Positions 42,911-52,009 of a stretch of DNA of 64,000 nt are shown here, piece by piece (position 1 is the stretch's first letter; each line of letters begins with the position of its first letter). This DNA comes from Streptomyces plumbidurans (lineage in GTDB: Bacteria; Actinomycetota; Actinomycetes; Streptomycetales; Streptomycetaceae), in the NCBI RefSeq assembly GCF_019857225.1, contig NZ_JAFJSY010000006.1:124001-188000 (forward strand), given 5' to 3'. The notes beneath the pieces are model-generated. The model did no database searches and was not told the origin of the DNA. It saw only the letters and a program-made list of their open reading frames with translations. The position numbers and the translations under genes are program-made.

Positions 42911-44491
42911 TCAGTGCTCGTCCTCCTCCGGCCCGCACGAGCTGCCGGTCGGCGGCAGGTTGCCGTAGAGCAGGAACGTGTCGACCTTGCCGTGCACGCA
43001 CTTGGAGGAGGCGTAACCGGTGTGCCCCTCGCCCTTGTTGTCGAGCACCACGGCCGAGTCGCCGAGCCGCTCGGCCGTCTCCACGGTCCAGCGGTACGGC
43101 GTCGCCGGGTCGCCGCGGGTACCGACGAGCAGCATCTTGGGCGTGTGGACGTCCCGTACGTCCTCGCGGATGTAGTCGGTGCCCTTGGGACGGCCGTAGC
43201 ACATCAGCAGTTCGGTCAGGCGGTAGCGGCCGAAGACCAGTGACGCCTGCTCGTACTCGGTGCGCAGCTTGCCGAGTTCCTTGACGATGGTGGCGGCGGC
43301 CGGACGGTCGGGGTCGTCCGCGCAGTTGATCGCCATCAGCGCCGCAGGAAGGTTGTCGAGCGGTACGTCGTTCTCGTCGACCAGCCCGTTGCTGCGGTGC
43401 TGCCGCACGGGCAGCCCCGCGCCGCCGCTCGCGAAGCCCATGACGCCGCGGGTGTCGCCGTCCTCCACGAGTTCGGCGATCGCGCGCTCCAGCGAGGGCC
43501 ACAACTGCTCGCTGTAGAGCGCCTGGCTGATGGCGCCGACGAGATCCTGTCCCGTGAAGTCCTGACCGAAGTCCGTGGGCACCGGGTCCTTGTCGAGGGA
43601 GTGGACGAGCTGCACGACCTGCTCACGGGCGTCGCGCGCGTCCTGCCCGAACGGGCACGCGATGTCCTCGGCGCACCAGTCGATGAAGTCGTCGAGCGCC
43701 GTCTGCTGTCCCTCGGCGCCCGCGACCCCCTGCTCGGACATCGGCTCGGTGAGCGTGTCCACCCCGTCGAGCACCAACCGGCCGACCTTCTTGGGGAACT
43801 GGGCCGCGTACACCGCGCCGAGCCGGGTGCCGTAGGAAAATCCGAGGTAGTTGAGCTTCTTGTCGCCCAGGGCCTTGCGGATCACGTCCAGGTCGCGTGC
43901 CGAGTTCACCGTGCCGATGTGGGGGAGCACCGGGCCCGAATGCTTCGCGCACTCGGCGGCCGCCTTCCTCAACTGCTCGAGCACGGCCTGCGGATGGTCG
44001 GCCTCGGCGCCCCCGGAGGAGGCGATCGCGTCCTCGGCGGCCCCGTCCCCGCAGCTGACCGGCGAGGACCGGCCGACCCCGCGCGGGTCGAAGGAGACCA
44101 CGTCGTAGCCGTTGGTCAGGCCCATGAAGTCGTCCCCGCCGGCGGCGAGTTCACTGACGCCCGCGGCGCCGGGGCCGCCGAAGTTCAGCACGACCGAGCC
44201 GCGCTTCTTGCCCGTCGCCCGATAGCGGGCGAGCGCCAGGTCGAGCGTGCCGGCCCCGGGCCTGCCGTAGTCGAGGGGGACGGTGACCTTGCCGCACTGC
44301 AGGTCCTTGGGCATCTCCTCGCCCTTGCACGTGGACCACTTGACCTGCTGCCCGTAGAACCGCGTCAGGCCGGGGCCGGTGCCGTCCGCGGCCATGGCGG
44401 GCAGGCCCGCGCCCACCAGGGCCAGTGCGGTCGCTCCGGTGGCGGCGCAACGTCGGACGACAGCGGGCCGCGTCGACAACTTGGCCAGCAT
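42911..44491 (-). CDS. Secreted tripeptidyl aminopeptidase-like alpha/beta hydrolase (S33)
   Basis: Secreted 526-aa serine peptidase of the SlpD/E and tripeptidyl aminopeptidase group. The signal peptide ends near GLPAMAADG. The oxyanion motif is LNFGGPGAAG, the nucleophile elbow GFSYGTRLG, with catalytic Asp in LLVGTRGDPATPY and His in NKGEGHTGY. Cysteines in CYGRPKG and SSKCVHG may form the family's disulfides. The start has GGAGG five bases before the ATG. It is divergent from the chaplin gene across 299 bp in which I found no consensus promoter. Confidence 0.9.
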   Translation of the reverse strand: MLAKLSTRPAVVRRCAATGATALALVGAGLPAMAADGTGPGLTRFYGQQVKWSTCKGEEMPKDLQCGKVTVPLDYGRPGAGTLDLALARYRATGKKRGSVVLNFGGPGAAGVSELAAGGDDFMGLTNGYDVVSFDPRGVGRSSPVSCGDGAAEDAIASSGGAEADHPQAVLEQLRKAAAECAKHSGPVLPHIGTVNSARDLDVIRKALGDKKLNYLGFSYGTRLGAVYAAQFPKKVGRLVLDGVDTLTEPMSEQGVAGAEGQQTALDDFIDWCAEDIACPFGQDARDAREQVVQLVHSLDKDPVPTDFGQDFTGQDLVGAISQALYSEQLWPSLERAIAELVEDGDTRGVMGFASGGAGLPVRQHRSNGLVDENDVPLDNLPAALMAINCADDPDRPAAATIVKELGKLRTEYEQASLVFGRYRLTELLMCYGRPKGTDYIREDVRDVHTPKMLLVGTRGDPATPYRWTVETAERLGDSAVVLDNKGEGHTGYASSKCVHGKVDTFLLYGNLPPTGSSCGPEEDEH

Positions 44492-44790
44492 GGATGCCTC
44501 CAGGGACGCCTGCCGGGGACCGGGAGCGCGACGTCCTCGATCACGATAAGCGGGCGTCGCGGGGCCCGCCTCCGGACCAGCGGGACCGTGCCGGGTGCCC
44601 TACCCTGTGCGCCCCTCCGCGGTCGTACGACAGTTTTGCTGCTAGTTCGATAACCGTGCCGCTCGATGGGGTGAAAGACCGATAAGCCATAACCCGGATG
44701 GTTCGCCCGCGTTTTAAACCATGCGGGCAGGTGCCCGCTTCTCCGGCGCGGGGTACGTGCCCGCGACCATGTCTGGAAGGCAGGGAACCT

Positions 44791-45456
44791 ATGAGAAGGG
44801 TTACCCGAAACGGTCTGATCGCCGTCGCCGCTGCGTCGGGCGCGATGGCGCTGACGGCGCCGGTGACGGCCTTTGCGGCCGACGGCGCCTCCGCGAACGG
44901 TGCCTCGGCCGACTCGCCCGGCGTGATCTCCGGCAACACCGTCCAGCTCCCGGTGGACGTCCCGGTGAACGTGTGCGGGAACACGGTGAACGTGGTGGGG
45001 CTGCTCAACCCGGCCGTGGGCAACAGCTGCACCAACAAGAGCACGGGCGATGAGCACGCGACGGACGGCGCCGCCCGCGGCGGCAGTTCGGCCGAGGGAA
45101 GCGGAAAGGATTCGCCGGGCGTCGTCTCCGGCAACACCGTCCAGCTGCCGGTTCACCTGCCGGTGAACATCAGCGGGAACAGCGCGAACGTGGTCGGCGT
45201 CGGCAACGCGGCCACCGGCAACGAGTCCACCAACGCCTCGGGCCACCACTGCACCGAGCCCACCCCGCAGCACTCCGCCCCGCCCAAGGCGCATCCCCGT
45301 CCGGTGACCGCCCAGCACGCAACCCCACCGCGCCCCACGGCCACCCTCGCCCACACCGGCACCGACCGCACCCTGCCCACCGCGGTGGCGGGCGCCGCGC
45401 TGGTGCTGGGCGGAGCCGCGCTCCACCGCGGGGTTCGGCGCCGGGTGATGCGCTGA
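44791..45456 (+). CDS. Long chaplin with two chaplin domains and LAxTG-type sorting signal
   Basis: Cell-wall-anchored hydrophobic coat protein of 221 aa, as in ChpA/B/C. It has a signal peptide (VAAASGAMALTAPVTAFA) and chaplin domain 1 at about 35-78 with two cysteines (NVCGNTVN, GNSCTN). Chaplin domain 2 at about 108-150 has no cysteine (NISGNSAN, GNESTN). A Pro/His linker follows, then LAHTG, a membrane segment and an RRGVRRRVMR-like tail. It helps aerial hyphae escape into air. The ATG at 44791 is used because the signal peptide starts there. Its 3' end is copied five times in tandem just downstream. Confidence 0.93.
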   Translation: MRRVTRNGLIAVAAASGAMALTAPVTAFAADGASANGASADSPGVISGNTVQLPVDVPVNVCGNTVNVVGLLNPAVGNSCTNKSTGDEHATDGAARGGSSAEGSGKDSPGVVSGNTVQLPVHLPVNISGNSANVVGVGNAATGNESTNASGHHCTEPTPQHSAPPKAHPRPVTAQHATPPRPTATLAHTGTDRTLPTAVAGAALVLGGAALHRGVRRRVMR

Positions 45457-46386
45457 TCGCGCGGCTCGCGGCAGCGGTCGTCGAGGGGCCTGTCGGTCGT
45501 GATGGCCGGTGGGGTCCTTGGTGGTCGTGGACTGGGCGGGTGTCGGGTTGATGGCCGGGCGGTGTCTGCCGCGGTGGTGGGTGTCGCGCTGGTGTTTGGC
45601 GGCGCCCTCGGCCGTGGGGTTCGGCGCCGGGTGATGCGCTGATCGCGCGGCTCGCGGCAGCGGTCGTCGAGGGGCCTGTCGGTCGTGATGGCCGGTGGGG
45701 TCCTTGGTGGTCGTGGACTGGGCGGGTGTCGGGTTGATGGCCGGGCGGTGTCTGCCGCGGTGGTGGGTGTCGCGCTGGTGTTTGGCGGCGCCCTCGGCCG
45801 TGGGGTTCGGCGCCGGGTGATGCGCTGACCGCGCGGCTCGCGGCAGTGGTCGTCGAGGGGCCTGTCGGTCGTGATGGCTGGCGGGGTCCTAGGTGGTCGT
45901 GGACTGGGCGGGTGTCGGGTTGATGGCCGGGCGGTGTCTGCCGCGGTGGTGGGTGTCGCGCTGGTGTTTGGCGGCGCCCTCGGCCGTGGGGTTCGGCGCC
46001 GGGTGATGCGCTGACCGTGCGGTTCGCGGCAAGGGTCGTGGAGGGTCCTGTCGGTCGTGATGGCTGGCGGGGTCCTTGGTGGTCGTGGACTGGCCGGGTG
46101 TCGGCTTGAAGGCCGTGCGCTGTCCGTCGCGGTGGTGGGTGTCGCGCTGGTGCTGGGCGGCGCCTTCCGCCGTGGGGTTCGGCGCCGGGTGATGCGCTGA
46201 TCGCGCGGCTCGCGGCAGTGGTCGTCGAGGGGCCTGTCGGTCGTGATGGCCGGCGGGGCCCTTGGTGGTCGTGGACTGGTCGGGTGTCGGGTTGATGGCC
46301 GGGCGCTGTCCGTCGCGGTGGCGGGTGCCGCGCTGGTTTTGGGCGGCGCCTTCCGCCGTGGGGTTCGGCGCCGGGTGATGCGCTGA
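45457..46386 (+). repeat. Five 186-bp tandem units derived from the chaplin 3' end
   Basis: Five head-to-tail units of exactly 186 bp with boundaries at 45642, 45828, 46014, 46200 and 46386; each ends in GGTGATGCGCTGA like the chaplin gene. Units 1 and 2 look identical; units 3-5 differ at scattered bases. The last 80-85 bp of each unit copies the chaplin membrane segment and Arg tail; the first part resembles a decayed version of the terminator at 46409. Each unit holds an ATG-initiated 46-codon frame (45502, 45688, 45874, 46060, 46246) ending in GVRRRVMR with no LAxTG. No good ribosome site precedes these, so translation is doubtful. Confidence 0.9.
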
Positions 46387-46408
46387 TCGCGGTGCCCGCG
46401 GCAGTGGT

Positions 46409-46453
46409 CACGGAGGGTCCTGCCGGTCATCAGGCCCGGCAGGACCCTCCGTG
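46409..46453 (+). terminator. Strong 18-bp hairpin ending the chaplin/repeat region
   Basis: CACGGAGGGTCCTGCCGG (46409-46426) pairs perfectly with CCGGCAGGACCCTCCGTG (46436-46453) over a 9-nt loop. Degenerate copies of the left arm occur in each 186-bp unit. Confidence 0.85.
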
Positions 46454-46581
46454 GCCATAACGCTGCCGGGCATCGGCTCAATCCCACCGTGACGCGTTCG
46501 TCAAGATCCGCAAGGATGCTGCGGGCGCGGTCGATCACCGCGCGCCGGATTCGCCGTCCCGCCATGGAATGGAGCGCACGC

Positions 46582-47436
46582 ATGACCGCCGCCGCCCTCG
46601 AAGACCTCGTCGTGACCCAGGCTGGTCCCGACGACTGGCCGGTCATCGCCGGATGGGCCGCGGACGAAGGCTGGAACCCGGGCGTGGCCGACGGACCGGC
46701 CTTCTTCGCGCAGGACCCGGAGGGGTTCTTCCTCGGCCGGATCGACGGGGAGCCGGTGTCGGCGATCTCCGTCGTCAACTACAGCGACGGCTACGCCTTC
46801 CTGGGCTGCTATCTAGTACGGCCTGACCTGCGCGGGCGCGGACACGGCCTGACGACGTGGAAGTCCGCGCTGGCCCACGCGGGCACCCGCACCATAGGAC
46901 TCGACGGGGTGGTGGCCCAGCAGGACAACTACCGCCGCTCCGGCTTCGAACTCGCCCACCGCACCGTCCGGTTCACGGGCGTCGCGTCCGTCACGGACGT
47001 ACCGGCCGACGTCCACATCCTGCGGCCCGGCGACCACGCCGACGTCACCGCCTACGACGGCGCCTGCTGCCCGGCCGACCGCCCCCGCTTCCTGGCCCAC
47101 TGGCTCACCGGCCCCGGGCACTACGCCGTCGTCCGCCGCGCACGCGACCGTGTCACCGGCTACGGCGTGCTCCGCCCTGCCCAGGACAGTCTCCGTATCG
47201 GCCCGCTCTTCGCCGACACCCCCGAGGACGCGCAGGCGGTGTTCGCGGCCCTCGCCGCCGAGGCAGCCGGTCGGGAGGTCGCCTTGGACGTGCCCGGGAC
47301 GAATGTGGCAGGCATCGCCCTGGCGGAGCGGGCGGGGCTTCGGCCCTCCTTCGAGACGGCCCGCATGTACACGGGACCGGTCCGGCCGCACGCCCGGGAG
47401 CGCGTCTTCGGCGTCACGACGCTGGAACTCGGCTGA
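46582..47436 (+). CDS. GNAT N-acetyltransferase (two-domain, YitH/HolE type)
   Basis: A 284-aa GNAT protein. The N-terminal GNAT domain carries the acetyl-CoA loop VRPDLRGRGHGLTTWKSAL; the C-terminal half (about 150-280) matches the second domain of YitH/HolE-like enzymes (HWLTGPGHYAVVRRARDRVTGYGVLRP). The ATG at 46582 is chosen because GGAG lies seven bases before it; an upstream in-frame start at 46489 lies too close to the hairpin. The acceptor substrate is unknown. A second acetyltransferase follows 65 bp later. Confidence 0.87.
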   Translation: MTAAALEDLVVTQAGPDDWPVIAGWAADEGWNPGVADGPAFFAQDPEGFFLGRIDGEPVSAISVVNYSDGYAFLGCYLVRPDLRGRGHGLTTWKSALAHAGTRTIGLDGVVAQQDNYRRSGFELAHRTVRFTGVASVTDVPADVHILRPGDHADVTAYDGACCPADRPRFLAHWLTGPGHYAVVRRARDRVTGYGVLRPAQDSLRIGPLFADTPEDAQAVFAALAAEAAGREVALDVPGTNVAGIALAERAGLRPSFETARMYTGPVRPHARERVFGVTTLELG

Positions 47437-47501
47437 GGGTCTGAACTGCGGCGGACGGTAAAGGCGTTGCTCCGGTGGCCCCCGGATGCTGGAGTGAGGC
47501 C

Positions 47502-48278
47502 ATGGACCATGAGGCTGTGCTCTCGCTCTTCGACCGTGACATGCGCGAAGGCGCGCAGCCGGACGGTCCCGACGCGCGCGTCGAGCGGATCGGCGGAGTG
47601 GTTCGCCAGGTCGCCTCGGCCCGCGGCTGGAACGGGGTCGTGTGGTCCGACCTGGACGAGACCGACGCGGACGCGGCGATCGCCGCGCAGGTCGCGTACT
47701 TCTCCGGGCTGGGCCACGAGTTCGAGTGGAAGGTGTACGGGCACGACCGGCCCGCGGACCTGGGGCAGCGGCTCGGGGCCGCCGGCTTCACGCCCGAACC
47801 GGAGGAGACGCTGATGATCGCCGAGGTCGCGGAACTCGACCTCGACGCCGAACCGCCCGAGGGCATCCGTCTGCTTCCGGTTACCGACGCGGCGGGCGTG
47901 GACCTGGTGGCGGACGTGCACCAGAAGGCCTTCGGCACCGACGGCTCCCGGATGCGCGACCAGTTGCTGGCCCGGCTCACCCGGGAGCCCGACACGGTCG
48001 TCGCCACCGTCGCGCTCGCCGGTGACGTGCCGGTGAGCGCCGCGCGCATGGAGTTCGTGCCCGGCACCCGCTTCGCGGGCCTGTGGGGCGGCGGCACCGT
48101 GGACGCCTGGCGTGGCCGCGGCATCTACCGCGCCCTGGTCGCCCACCGCGCCCGCACAGCGGCCGACCGCGGTTACCGCTACCTCCAGGTCGACGCCTCC
48201 AACCAGAGCCGCCCCATCCTCGAACGGCTCGGCTTCGAACCGCTGACTACGACGACTCCGTGGGTGTATGTGCCGTAG
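47502..48278 (+). CDS. GNAT N-acetyltransferase
   Basis: GNAT-fold protein of 258 aa. The coenzyme A loop is in the C-terminal half, WGGGTVDAWRGRGIYRALVAH, followed by YLQVDASNQSRPILERLGFE, the standard beta-bulge and C-terminal helix of the family. The N-terminal half is a degenerate GNAT-like domain (VVWSDLDETDADAAIAAQVAYF). The start follows GGAGTGAGGCC. Substrate unknown; probably co-transcribed with the gene before it. Confidence 0.85.
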   Translation: MDHEAVLSLFDRDMREGAQPDGPDARVERIGGVVRQVASARGWNGVVWSDLDETDADAAIAAQVAYFSGLGHEFEWKVYGHDRPADLGQRLGAAGFTPEPEETLMIAEVAELDLDAEPPEGIRLLPVTDAAGVDLVADVHQKAFGTDGSRMRDQLLARLTREPDTVVATVALAGDVPVSAARMEFVPGTRFAGLWGGGTVDAWRGRGIYRALVAHRARTAADRGYRYLQVDASNQSRPILERLGFEPLTTTTPWVYVP

Positions 48279-49066
48279 GGGGCGGGTCCCGGGTAGGTCC
48301 CGGGTTTGACCGGGGCGCCTGGTTCGTGGCGCCGGCCAGGATGACGGCTGTTGCCAGGCGTACGGCTGTCGCCGGGATGACGTGCTCGTACGGGCGTCGA
48401 GTGCTGGGGTGGAGGTGCCGCGTGCGGCGCGGTGTGCTGATCGTCCGCTGGTCGATGGAGGTTCCCGGGGGCGGGGCGCCGGGAACATGAGGGCCGACGC
48501 AACGATTACGCCCGTCGGTCCGGTGGCGTGCGCGTCGCCCTGAACGTCGGCCGTCGCCGGGGCGGTGAGCGTCAGCGCGGCGGCGCTGTCCGCCCGTTGC
48601 CTCTCGTCGGGTCCGCGCTAAGTCGCCGCCCGCACGGCGCCTCTCGCCGAGTCGGCGCAATGCTGCCGCCCGCCCGCTCGTTGCCTCTCGTTGGGTAGGC
48701 GCAATGCCGCCGGTTGCTCGCGCGCCGCCTGTCGTCGGGTCGGTGCAATACAGCTGTCCGCCCGCCCGCTGCCTCTCGTCGGCTCGGGGCAAAGCCGCTG
48801 CCCGCTCGCACGCTGTCTCTCGCGGGTCGGCGCAATGCTGCTGTCCGCCCGAACGCTGCCCCTCGTCCGCTCGGGGCAAGCCGCCGCCCGCCCGCACCGT
48901 GCCTCCCGTCGGGTCGGCGCAAAGCCACCGCCCGCCGGCCCCCACCCGCACGGCACAAAGCCCCCGACCGCCCGCCGGCCCCCCCCCATCCGCGCAGCGA
49001 AAAAACCACCGCCCGCCCGCCCGGCACCCCTATTCCACCCGGCGCAAAAAACCACCACCCTCCCCC
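48279..49066. other. Long non-coding interval with repeats and C-rich tract
   Basis: No frame on either strand has gene-like character across 788 bp. The left 300 bp is unremarkable; a 44-bp repeat tract fills the middle (separate entry). About 48930-49065 is a strongly C-rich plus strand (CCGCCCGCCGGCCCCCCCCC) ending in AAAAAACCACCACCCTCCCC directly before the TetR stop codon; on the minus strand it gives a T6 run that may aid termination. Confidence 0.6.
48595..48950. repeat. Degenerate tandem repeat, about 44-bp period, eight copies
   Basis: Units centred on GCCTCTCGTCGGGTCGGCGC recur at about 48601, 48651, 48685, 48729, 48773, 48817, 48860 and 48903, mostly 43-44 bp apart, separated by CCGCCCGCCCG-like spacers. 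Copies differ by several bases, so the array is old. There are no conserved-repeat/unique-spacer features of CRISPR. Confidence 0.75.
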
Positions 49067-49774
49067 TCAATCCAACCCAAACGCATCCCCCAGCACATCC
49101 ATCTGCGCCGTGAGCAGGGTGTCTCCGCCATGGCCCATGCCCTCGAACTGGCCGGAGACCTCCAAACCGATGGCCCCGTGCATATGGGACCAGGCGAGAA
49201 CGGCACCGGCCAGGGCGACGCCCGCCGATCCGCCGGGCGTCCGGGGGCGCGCCCACTGTGCGACGGTCGTGTCCCGTTCGGCCCAGGCCGTCATCTGCTC
49301 GACCACGGGGCGGACGGCAGCAGACGGTTCGGCCCCGTCGAAGACCGCCAGGAACGGTTCGAGGACAGCTCGCGCGCTGTCCAGCGTGTCGGCGGGAGCG
49401 GTGTAGCCCGGCACCGGCGTGCCCTCGATCAGCAGATAGCGGTGCGGCTGCGCGACCGCCCAGGCGCGGCAGGCTCCCGCGAGTGCCCGCGCCCTGGCGC
49501 GCGGTGACGTGTCCGGGGGCAGGGCGTCCGCGGCTGTCGAGACGGCTGTGGCCAGGTCCGCGTAGGCGTCGCGGATCAGGTCGGTCAGCAGCGCGTCGCG
49601 GCTGTCGAAGTAGCGGTAGAGAGCGGGCCCGGACAGGCCGACCTCCTTGGCGATCCGGACCAGCGCCACCGCCGCCGTGCCGCCCTCGGCGAGCTGACGG
49701 AGCGCGACCTCCTTGATCTCCGCGCGTGTCTGCTCGCGGTAGCGGGCTCTGGGGCTCTGTGCGGTTCCGGCCAC
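49067..49774 (-). CDS. TetR family regulator
   Basis: A 235-aa TetR repressor. The helix-turn-helix is near residues 20-62 (IKEVALRQLAEGG, VRIAKEVGLSGPALYRYFDS). The C-terminal half matches the TetR_C_13/WHG ligand domain (AWAVAQPHRYLLIEGTPVPG, WSHMHGAIGLEVSGQF). GTG start with AGGAG. It is divergent from two NAD-dependent epimerase genes across a perfect GTCTATA-N8-TATAGAC palindrome, so it likely represses them and itself. Confidence 0.9.
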   Translation of the reverse strand: MAGTAQSPRARYREQTRAEIKEVALRQLAEGGTAAVALVRIAKEVGLSGPALYRYFDSRDALLTDLIRDAYADLATAVSTAADALPPDTSPRARARALAGACRAWAVAQPHRYLLIEGTPVPGYTAPADTLDSARAVLEPFLAVFDGAEPSAAVRPVVEQMTAWAERDTTVAQWARPRTPGGSAGVALAGAVLAWSHMHGAIGLEVSGQFEGMGHGGDTLLTAQMDVLGDAFGLD

Positions 49775-49859
49775 GGACGGGCTCCTCTCTGGGCGGGTGA
49801 CACACCTTAACTACGGGCCGGTCGTCCCACTCTTGCTAGCTCCTATCGGAACAGTTACA

Positions 49860-49881
49860 GTCTATAACGCAAGCTATAGAC
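49860..49881. promoter_or_regulatory. TetR operator candidate
   Basis: GTCTATA-ACGCAAGC-TATAGAC is a perfect 7-8-7 inverted repeat 25 bp before the first epimerase gene, in the divergent gap with the TetR gene. Confidence 0.7.
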
Positions 49882-49905
49882 AATAACGAACGCGGGAGTT
49901 GACCC

Positions 49906-50886
49906 ATGACCACTTCCACCTCCGACCCGCACGCCCAGCACACCCACCGCACCCAGCACACCGTCCTAGGCTCCGGCCCCGCGGGTACCGCCCTCGCCAG
50001 GGAGCTGGTGCGCAGGGGTCACTCCGTGCGCCTCGTCGACCGCAAGGGAGACGGCCCCGACCTGGACGGCGTCGAGCGCTTCGCCGCCGACGTCGGCACC
50101 GTCGAAGGGGCTCGCGCCGCAGTCAAGGGCGCCGAGGTGGTGTACCACTGCGTGAACGTCGCCTATCACCTGCAGGTAGAGGTGATGCCCCGCATCCAGG
50201 AGGCGGTGCTCGGCGCGGTCGAGGCCGAGGGCGCCCGCCTCGTCGTGCTCGACACCCTCTACCCGTACGGCGAGACCGGGGGAGCGGTCATGACCGAGGA
50301 CTCCCCGTGGAAGACGACCAGCCGCAAGGGCCGTATGCGCGCCGAACTCGACGAGAAGTACCTTGCCGCGCACCGAGAGGGCCGCGCCCGGGTCGTCCTC
50401 GGCCGTTCCGCGGACTTCGTCGGCCCCGGCGTGCTCAACTCCACCCTCGGCGCGACCGTGTTCCCCGCCGCGCTCACCGGCGGAGAGGTCCTCGGCTTCG
50501 GCGACATCGACCTGCCGCACAGCTACACCAACATCGAGGACGTGGCCGCCGCTCTGGCCACGCTCGGCGAGCACCCCGAGGGCGACGGCCGGGTCTGGCA
50601 CCTGCCGACGTCTCCGGCAGTCAGCACCCGCGCGATCCACACGATGATCGAGGAGCGGATCGGCCGGCCGCTGAACGTCGGCGTCCTGGCGGAGCCCCGC
50701 CCGGTGGGGCCCTTCGACGAGCAGTTCATGGCCGAGTACGCGGAAATGTTCTACCAGCACACTGAGCCCCAGATCATGGACTCGTCCGCGTTCGAGCAGA
50801 CCTTCGGTGTGGCACCGACGCCGCTGGGGGCGACCCTCGACGCCACCCTCGCCTGGTACGGGGAGTGGCTCGCGCAGCAGCGGTGA
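49906..50886 (+). CDS. NAD-dependent epimerase/dehydratase family protein 1
   Basis: Extended-SDR protein of 326 aa. The Rossmann loop reads VLGSGPAGTALARELVRRGH, an atypical glycine pattern for SDRs (GxGPAG) but similarly placed. The catalytic serine/tyrosine region is weakly conserved (LDTLYPYGETGG). The first 18 residues are a polar His/Thr-rich extension. It is the first gene after the TetR operator and is followed 57 bp later by a related enzyme. Probably a redox or isomerising step on a small ketone or sugar; the substrate is unknown. Confidence 0.82.
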   Translation: MTTSTSDPHAQHTHRTQHTVLGSGPAGTALARELVRRGHSVRLVDRKGDGPDLDGVERFAADVGTVEGARAAVKGAEVVYHCVNVAYHLQVEVMPRIQEAVLGAVEAEGARLVVLDTLYPYGETGGAVMTEDSPWKTTSRKGRMRAELDEKYLAAHREGRARVVLGRSADFVGPGVLNSTLGATVFPAALTGGEVLGFGDIDLPHSYTNIEDVAAALATLGEHPEGDGRVWHLPTSPAVSTRAIHTMIEERIGRPLNVGVLAEPRPVGPFDEQFMAEYAEMFYQHTEPQIMDSSAFEQTFGVAPTPLGATLDATLAWYGEWLAQQR

Positions 50887-50943
50887 CCGAGGTCCCGTGC
50901 GCCCGGATGTCACATCCGGGGCCGCCCGATCCGTCGCAGGGGC

Positions 50944-51864
50944 ATGACGACGAGCCAGAAGAACCAGAGCATCCTCCTCGCGGGCGCGAGCGGCGTCCTC
51001 GGCGGCCACATCACCCGCGCCCTGACCGAGGCCGGGCACAAGGTCACCGGACTCGGCCGGGGCGCGGCGAACGGCGTCCGGGCCGACCTCATGGACCGTG
51101 ACGCGCTACTGAGGGCCGTGGACGGTCGGCACTTCGACACCGTCATCCACGCCGCGACCGCCCTGCGCAAGCCACCCATGCGCCACCGCGACATGTACGC
51201 CACCGACGCGCTGCGCACCGCCGGCACCACCCACCTCATCGAGGCCGCCCGCGCCACCGGCGCCCGGCGCTTCGTGGTGGAGTCGATGGTCTTCGGCTAC
51301 GGCTACGGGGACTTCGGCGACCATGTGGTCACCGAGGACGACACCTTCGGCCCGCGGGGCACCACGGTGCAGCTGGAGCGGCACCTGGAGGGCATGCGCG
51401 TCAAGGAGCAACTGACCTTCGAGGCAACGGGGTTGGAGGGCATCGCCCTGCGCTTCGGCCTCTTCTACGGCCCCGGCGGCACCGATGCGCTCCTGCCCAT
51501 GCTGCGCAAGCGGCAGTTGCCCCTTCCCGGCGACCACGGCCGGGTTCTGCCGTGGGTCGAGCTCACCGACGCCGCGCGCGCGACGGCGGCCGCGGTCGAA
51601 CGCGGCCGCCCCGGCCGGGCGTACAACGTCGTGGACCGCACGCCGCTGGGGTTCCGGGCCCATGTCGTGTGTGTGGCCGAGGAGTTCGGCGTGCCGAAGC
51701 CGATGACCGTACCCCACTGGATGACCCGCCCGATGCCGTACGCGCACACGATGATGTCGTCGAGCATGCGTGTCTCGTCGGCGAGGGCGGAGCAGGAACT
51801 GGGCTGGACGCCGCGCTACACCTCCTCCCGGGAGGGTCTCGCGGCGCTTGCGGCCCGGAGTTGA
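50944..51864 (+). CDS. NAD-dependent epimerase/dehydratase family protein 2
   Basis: Extended-SDR protein of 306 aa with Rossmann loop LLAGASGVLGGHITRAL near residues 11-27, VIHAATALRKPP after strand 4, an active-site-like VVESMVFGYGYGD and a substrate domain ending LGWTPRYTSSREGLAAL, typical of nucleoside-sugar epimerase relatives. It lies in the same direction as the previous SDR under the TetR operator. Substrate unknown. Confidence 0.85.
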   Translation: MTTSQKNQSILLAGASGVLGGHITRALTEAGHKVTGLGRGAANGVRADLMDRDALLRAVDGRHFDTVIHAATALRKPPMRHRDMYATDALRTAGTTHLIEAARATGARRFVVESMVFGYGYGDFGDHVVTEDDTFGPRGTTVQLERHLEGMRVKEQLTFEATGLEGIALRFGLFYGPGGTDALLPMLRKRQLPLPGDHGRVLPWVELTDAARATAAAVERGRPGRAYNVVDRTPLGFRAHVVCVAEEFGVPKPMTVPHWMTRPMPYAHTMMSSSMRVSSARAEQELGWTPRYTSSREGLAALAARS

Positions 51865-51875
51865 CGGCCAAATTG

Positions 51876-51906
51876 CCCGTGCCGTCACCGTGGCCCCAGG
51901 CACGGG
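51876..51906 (+). terminator. Hairpin after epimerase pair
   Basis: CCCGTGCC (51876-51883) pairs with GGCACGGG (51899-51906) over a 15-nt loop, 12 bp after the stop codon. Confidence 0.55.
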
Positions 51907-52009
51907 GCGGCGGAGTGCGGAATGCGGCTGCTGTACGCCGATTCCGGGCAGCCGTCGTCGCGGCCGGGCAGGGTGCCGGCGCACCCCGTCCCGGCCGCGA
52001 ACAAGGCCG

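Noticed and set aside
45153..46778. 541-codon minus-strand frame with 62-aa repeats
   Set aside because: Produced by the 186-bp tandem repeats (186 is divisible by 3); Arg/Pro/Thr-rich, no ribosome site, overlaps the chaplin gene.
48595..48950. Possible CRISPR array
   Set aside because: Units are degenerate, spacers are repeats themselves, and no cas gene is near.
48247..49027. Minus-strand Arg/Gly-rich repeat frames
   Set aside because: Low-complexity translation of the 44-bp repeat tract; no start context or family.
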